Assembly: GCF_001642025.1 (NCBI RefSeq)
Contig: NZ_LWHO01000001.1
Span: 220,573 to 284,572, forward strand
Length of the DNA stretch: 64,000 bases
Reading direction: 5' to 3'
DNA from: Cutibacterium namnetense
GTDB taxonomy: Bacteria; Actinomycetota; Actinomycetes; Propionibacteriales; Propionibacteriaceae
This document shows positions 61,277 to 64,000 of the stretch, in pieces. The notes beneath the pieces were generated by a model. The model searched no databases and was not told where the DNA came from. It saw nothing but the letters and a program-made list of their open reading frames with translations. The stretch's first letter is position 1, and the number at the start of each line of letters is the position of its first letter. Both the position numbers and the translations under genes were made by a program.

Positions 61277-61827
61277 CGATTGAGGATGGGATCGGGTGGA
61301 CGTGGGTCTCGAACCAGGATAAAGAAGCGTTGCGAGGACTTCAGTCGTTCCAATGCACCACAGATCGACCGAGGTCCCCCGGGGGTAGAGCGCTGCGACA
61401 TCCTAAGCCTTGGGAGCTCGAGGTCCAGAGTTACTTTCGCGACAGAGGGTGCGGAAGGGCCAAGAAAAGAGGCACGCGGCGTTTACTGCTCGCGCGGAGG
61501 AGCGGAGTCATTGTGGCCGCCGCGGACACTGAAGTGGGTATTAGCAAGGATGGCGACGGCAGCTATGTCGATTTCTTCATCTGTGCAGTTGCCATAAATG
61601 TGTCCGAGCGAGGCAAAGGGGGCCGATTGGCCAGGGAACTCGTGCAGGTTCTCAAGGATTGCGCTGTGCAGAAAGCGCGTGAGGGAGGGTTGTCGAGGGC
61701 CAAAGTGTACGGACATATTGACGCTAATAATGGGTCGAGTGTGCATTTGGTGGATGACATGGGATTCGAGTTGGAGCAGATGGAGTCTGTGTATCTTCAG
61801 ACTTGGTCTACCATGCTTGGCGTTTAG
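61273..61827 (+). CDS. GNAT-fold acetyltransferase-like protein paired with Xre-ImmA
   Basis: The 184-residue protein has a GNAT-like core: strand FICAVAINV at ~102-110, then SERGKGGRLARELVQVLKD at 111-129 with the acetyl-CoA pyrophosphate loop (R-G-K-G-G). IDANNGSSVHLVDDMGFE near the end is the usual N-x2-S/A-x4-L-x3-GF tail. The start GTG 61273 overlaps the Xre-ImmA stop. The N-terminal ~70 residues are polar and basic and have no known motif. It could be a toxin-like acetyltransferase controlled by the upstream protein, or a self-contained modifier. The pairing is what is clear from sequence. Confidence 0.7.
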   Translation: MTIEDGIGWTWVSNQDKEALRGLQSFQCTTDRPRSPGGRALRHPKPWELEVQSYFRDRGCGRAKKRGTRRLLLARRSGVIVAAADTEVGISKDGDGSYVDFFICAVAINVSERGKGGRLARELVQVLKDCAVQKAREGGLSRAKVYGHIDANNGSSVHLVDDMGFELEQMESVYLQTWSTMLGV

Positions 61828-62122
61828 TTCGTTTTCCCCGACGGAGATGGGCGAACGGTGCCGGAAGCCGGTAGTCGATTGCTTCAAGGTGCGAGGTGGG
61901 GCCACTGCCCGCTGACCCGACGTCCTTGCCTGCGTACACCACGTCGTTGCAACCGTGCAGGTTGGTGAAGGTCTCTTTGCGTATGACCATGCGTGCACTC
62001 CAAGCACCAGGACGGTAGCGGAGATAAGGAATTAGGTAGCTAGTTGGCGGCGATGACAACTTCGAGGGTGCGATAACATAGGCGAAATCGTCGTCAGCTT
62101 GCTGCTTCGATAAGATTCTCTG
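61828..62122. other. Non-coding stretch upstream of lysS
   Basis: This ~295-base gap holds a TAAGAT -10-like box at 62111 and otherwise nothing I can assign. No tRNA-like fold is visible, and no terminator hairpin clearly follows the GNAT gene. Confidence 0.5.
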
Positions 62123-63655
62123 GTGAGTTCTGACACTGCATCCAGCCAGTCCCCTGACGTCTCCGAGCAGATGCAGGTCCGCCTCGACAAGCGGGCCCGG
62201 ATCATCGCCGATGGAGGCCAGGCCTACCCGGTCGATTTGCTGCGCGACCATACCCTGGCCCAGGTTCGTCAGAAATACACCGACGATGCCGGCGAGCTGA
62301 CCCTGGCTCCCGGCGAGGAGACCGCCGACGAGGTCACTGTTGGCGGACGTGTCGTCTTTGTTCGCAATACCGGCAAGCTGTGTTTCGCCAGTCTGCAGGA
62401 TGGGTTTACCGAGGCTTCCAACGGTGAGCGGTTGCAGGTCATGCTTTCCAAAGCTGAGGTGGGCGATGAGTCCTTGGCTGCGTGGAAGTCCGATGTTGAT
62501 TTGGGCGATCACGTCTGGGTGCGTGGTCGGGTCGTCGTCTCTCGTCGTGGCGAGCTATCCATCATGGCTGCTGAGTGGCGGATGGCGTCCAAGGCGCTGC
62601 GTCCGCTGCCGACTCTTCATAAGGAGCTTTCGGAGGAGACCCGGGTGCGTCGTCGCTACGCGGATCTCGTCGTTCGCGAGGAGTCGCGCCAGATGGTGCG
62701 CACCCGCGCCGTCATTACCCGCGCGGTGCGTCGCGCCCTCGACGAGCGCGGTTTCCTTGAGATCGAGACTCCGATCTTGCAGTTGGTCCACGGTGGCGCC
62801 GCAGCCCGCCCGTTTAACACCCACCTCAACGCCTTCGACATCGACATGAGCTTGCGCATCGCCCTTGAGCTCTATCTCAAGCGGGCGATGGTCGGCGGCA
62901 CCGATCGGGTCTACGAGATGGGTCGGGTCTTCCGCAACGAGGGCATCGACTCCAGCCACTCGGCCGAGTTTTCTATGCTTGAGGCCTACATGAGCTGGGG
63001 CAACCAGTTCACTATCGCTGAGGTGATTAAGGACATCATCATGGCGGTGGCCGACGCCCTCGACGTCCATCAGATTGAGACCCCTAAGGGCACTATCGAT
63101 CTTGACGGGCAGTGGCGTTGGGTTAGCGTCTACCCAGGCCTGTCGGAAAAACTAGGGCGTGAGGTCACCCTTGACACCCCGCTGGAGGAGTTGCAGGCGA
63201 TCGCGGCTGAGCACGAGATCGAGATCGACCAGTCTTGGGAGGCTGGCAAGGTCGTCATGGAGCTTTTCGGTGAACTCGTCGAGCCTGACCTCATCAACCC
63301 CACCTTTGTGTGTGACTACCCGGCTATCGCCCAGCCGCTGGCCCGTCCGCATCGCGACGATCCGCGCATGGTTGAGGCCTGGGACCTCATCATTGGCGGG
63401 ATGGAGCGCGGTACTGGGTTCTCCGAACTCGTCGACCCGGTCATCCAGCGCGAAGTACTTACCAAGCAATCCCTCGCTGCAGCCGCAGGCGATCCTGAGG
63501 CTATGCAGCTCGATGAGGATTTCCTTGAGGCTCTAGAGTTCGGCTGCCCGCCCATGGGTGGTCTGGGACTTGGCGTCGACCGGCTGGTGATGCTCTTTAC
63601 CAACGCTGGTATCCGAGAGACGATCCTCTTCCCGCTGCTCAAGCCGGAACACTGA
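62123..63655 (+). CDS. lysS: Lysine--tRNA ligase, class II
   Basis: The 510-residue enzyme has the N-terminal OB-fold anticodon domain (~55-165, with VTVGGRVVFVRNTGKLCFASLQD). The class II core follows: motif 1 around RALDERGFLEIETPIL, motif 2 FRNEGIDSSHSAEFSMLEAY, and motif 3 GLGLGVDRLVMLF near the end. It charges tRNA-Lys. The GTG start at 62123 has no ribosome site, but a TAAGAT box ends 6 bases before it (62111-62116), suggesting a leaderless message. A bidirectional terminator separates it from crgA. Confidence 0.94.
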   Translation: MSSDTASSQSPDVSEQMQVRLDKRARIIADGGQAYPVDLLRDHTLAQVRQKYTDDAGELTLAPGEETADEVTVGGRVVFVRNTGKLCFASLQDGFTEASNGERLQVMLSKAEVGDESLAAWKSDVDLGDHVWVRGRVVVSRRGELSIMAAEWRMASKALRPLPTLHKELSEETRVRRRYADLVVREESRQMVRTRAVITRAVRRALDERGFLEIETPILQLVHGGAAARPFNTHLNAFDIDMSLRIALELYLKRAMVGGTDRVYEMGRVFRNEGIDSSHSAEFSMLEAYMSWGNQFTIAEVIKDIIMAVADALDVHQIETPKGTIDLDGQWRWVSVYPGLSEKLGREVTLDTPLEELQAIAAEHEIEIDQSWEAGKVVMELFGELVEPDLINPTFVCDYPAIAQPLARPHRDDPRMVEAWDLIIGGMERGTGFSELVDPVIQREVLTKQSLAAAAGDPEAMQLDEDFLEALEFGCPPMGGLGLGVDRLVMLFTNAGIRETILFPLLKPEH

Positions 63656-63660
63656 TCCGA

Positions 63661-63689
63661 AGGCCCGCCGGGATACTCCTGGCGGGCCT
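63661..63689. terminator. Bidirectional terminator between lysS and crgA
   Basis: AGGCCCGCC and GGCGGGCCT form a perfect 9-bp stem with an 11-base loop, between convergent stops at 63655 and 63695. Confidence 0.75.
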
Positions 63690-63694
63690 CCCGC

Positions 63695-63976
63695 TCACTT
63701 CCACAGGGTAGCGACGCCGAATCCGGCAGCCATGAGACCCATGCCGATGAGGACGTTCCAGTCACCTAGGTCGCTGATACCGGGGATCTGATTACCCGCG
63801 ATGTAGTAGACGATCAGCCACAGCACCCCGAGTAGGAACAGCGGGACGAAGACCTTCGGAACCCAAGAGCGGTCAATCGGAGCAGCCTTCTTCTCAGCTC
63901 GGCGCTCGTCCATGGTGGCCCGGTTCTTGGCCTGGGCCTTCTTCTTGGCTTGCGGTCTGACCTTCGATTCGGGCAC
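63695..63976 (-). CDS. crgA: Cell division protein CrgA
   Basis: The 93-residue protein has a basic Lys/Ala-rich N-terminus (~1-35) and two membrane helices at about 41-60 and 73-90, separated by the loop NQIPGISDLGDWN. This is the CrgA/WhiP layout. CrgA is found only in actinobacteria and recruits penicillin-binding proteins and other divisome parts to the septum. The start is GTG 63976 with AGGAG upstream. It is convergent with lysS. It is one of the clearest lineage markers in the window. Confidence 0.93.
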   Translation of the reverse strand: MPESKVRPQAKKKAQAKNRATMDERRAEKKAAPIDRSWVPKVFVPLFLLGVLWLIVYYIAGNQIPGISDLGDWNVLIGMGLMAAGFGVATLWK

Positions 63977-64000
63977 GGTGACTACTCCTGGGGTTCGAGG

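Noticed and set aside
61808-62512. 234-codon minus-strand frame across the lysS start
   Set aside because: It overlaps the lysS N-terminal domain and has no family features or ribosome site.
1-64000. tRNA, rRNA, IS elements, prophage or integrase genes
   Set aside because: I looked for cloverleaf-like gene ends, transposase motifs and att-type repeats in the intergenic gaps and saw none.

Overview
The window reads as chromosomal DNA of a high-GC Gram-positive actinobacterium. Supporting signs are the CrgA cell-division protein, frequent GTG starts with AGGAG-type ribosome sites, ATGA stop/start couplings, cydABDC, an NDH-2 dehydrogenase, and a lactate-to-pyruvate-to-acetyl-CoA gene set built on pyruvate:ferredoxin oxidoreductase. 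This best fits a Propionibacteriaceae member such as Cutibacterium (C. acnes or a close relative). The genus is an inference from gene content, not a database match.

Region 1 (1-20560) is a surface-polysaccharide locus cut in two by a catabolic block. The left part has a polymerase/ligase fragment, a Wzz-like protein, a hexapeptide acetyltransferase, a DegT aminotransferase, a WlbA-type dehydrogenase and a second polymerase. The right part (14497-20560) has a UDP-sugar 6-dehydrogenase, a third polymerase, two GT4 glycosyltransferases and a UDP-GlcNAc 2-epimerase. Together they supply all five steps of a UDP-2,3-diacetamido-2,3-dideoxy-uronic acid pathway. Between them lie a POT peptide transporter, a flavin reductase/SDR pair, and the fructose PTS set fruR, fruK, fruA and ptsH.

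Region 2 (20560-32340) is mixed. It has an AbiEi/DUF559-type protein, NDH-2 with a small membrane protein, a NUDIX hydrolase, and a decayed hrpB helicase with one frameshift and one stop. A TPP riboswitch follows, controlling a YkoE S-component and a YkoD-YkoC fusion (HMP/thiamine ECF importer). An orphan GT4 glycosyltransferase and a DoxX-like protein complete the region.

Region 3 (32340-45290) is the energy core. One operon encodes an Fe-S flavoprotein of the GltD type, PFOR and a dihydroorotate-dehydrogenase-like protein without the usual catalytic cysteine. An LldR-type repressor lies divergent from lactate permease-lutABC, with tandem GGT-N3-ACC operators. Lactate taken up by LctP would be oxidised by LutABC to pyruvate, and PFOR would make acetyl-CoA and reduced ferredoxin.

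Region 4 (45290-64000) has an uncharacterised three-gene ABC system, a small 2-TM protein, a probable gene remnant, cydABDC, an APC amino-acid transporter and a heterodimeric ABC exporter. It continues with a two-gene Xre-ImmA peptidase/GNAT module that resembles a toxin-antitoxin or stress switch, then lysS and crgA. I saw no rRNA, tRNA, CRISPR array, IS element or prophage. The best candidates for something under-described are the Xre-ImmA/GNAT module, the ABC triad at 45.4-47.9 kb, and the PFOR operon with its altered DHODH-like member.
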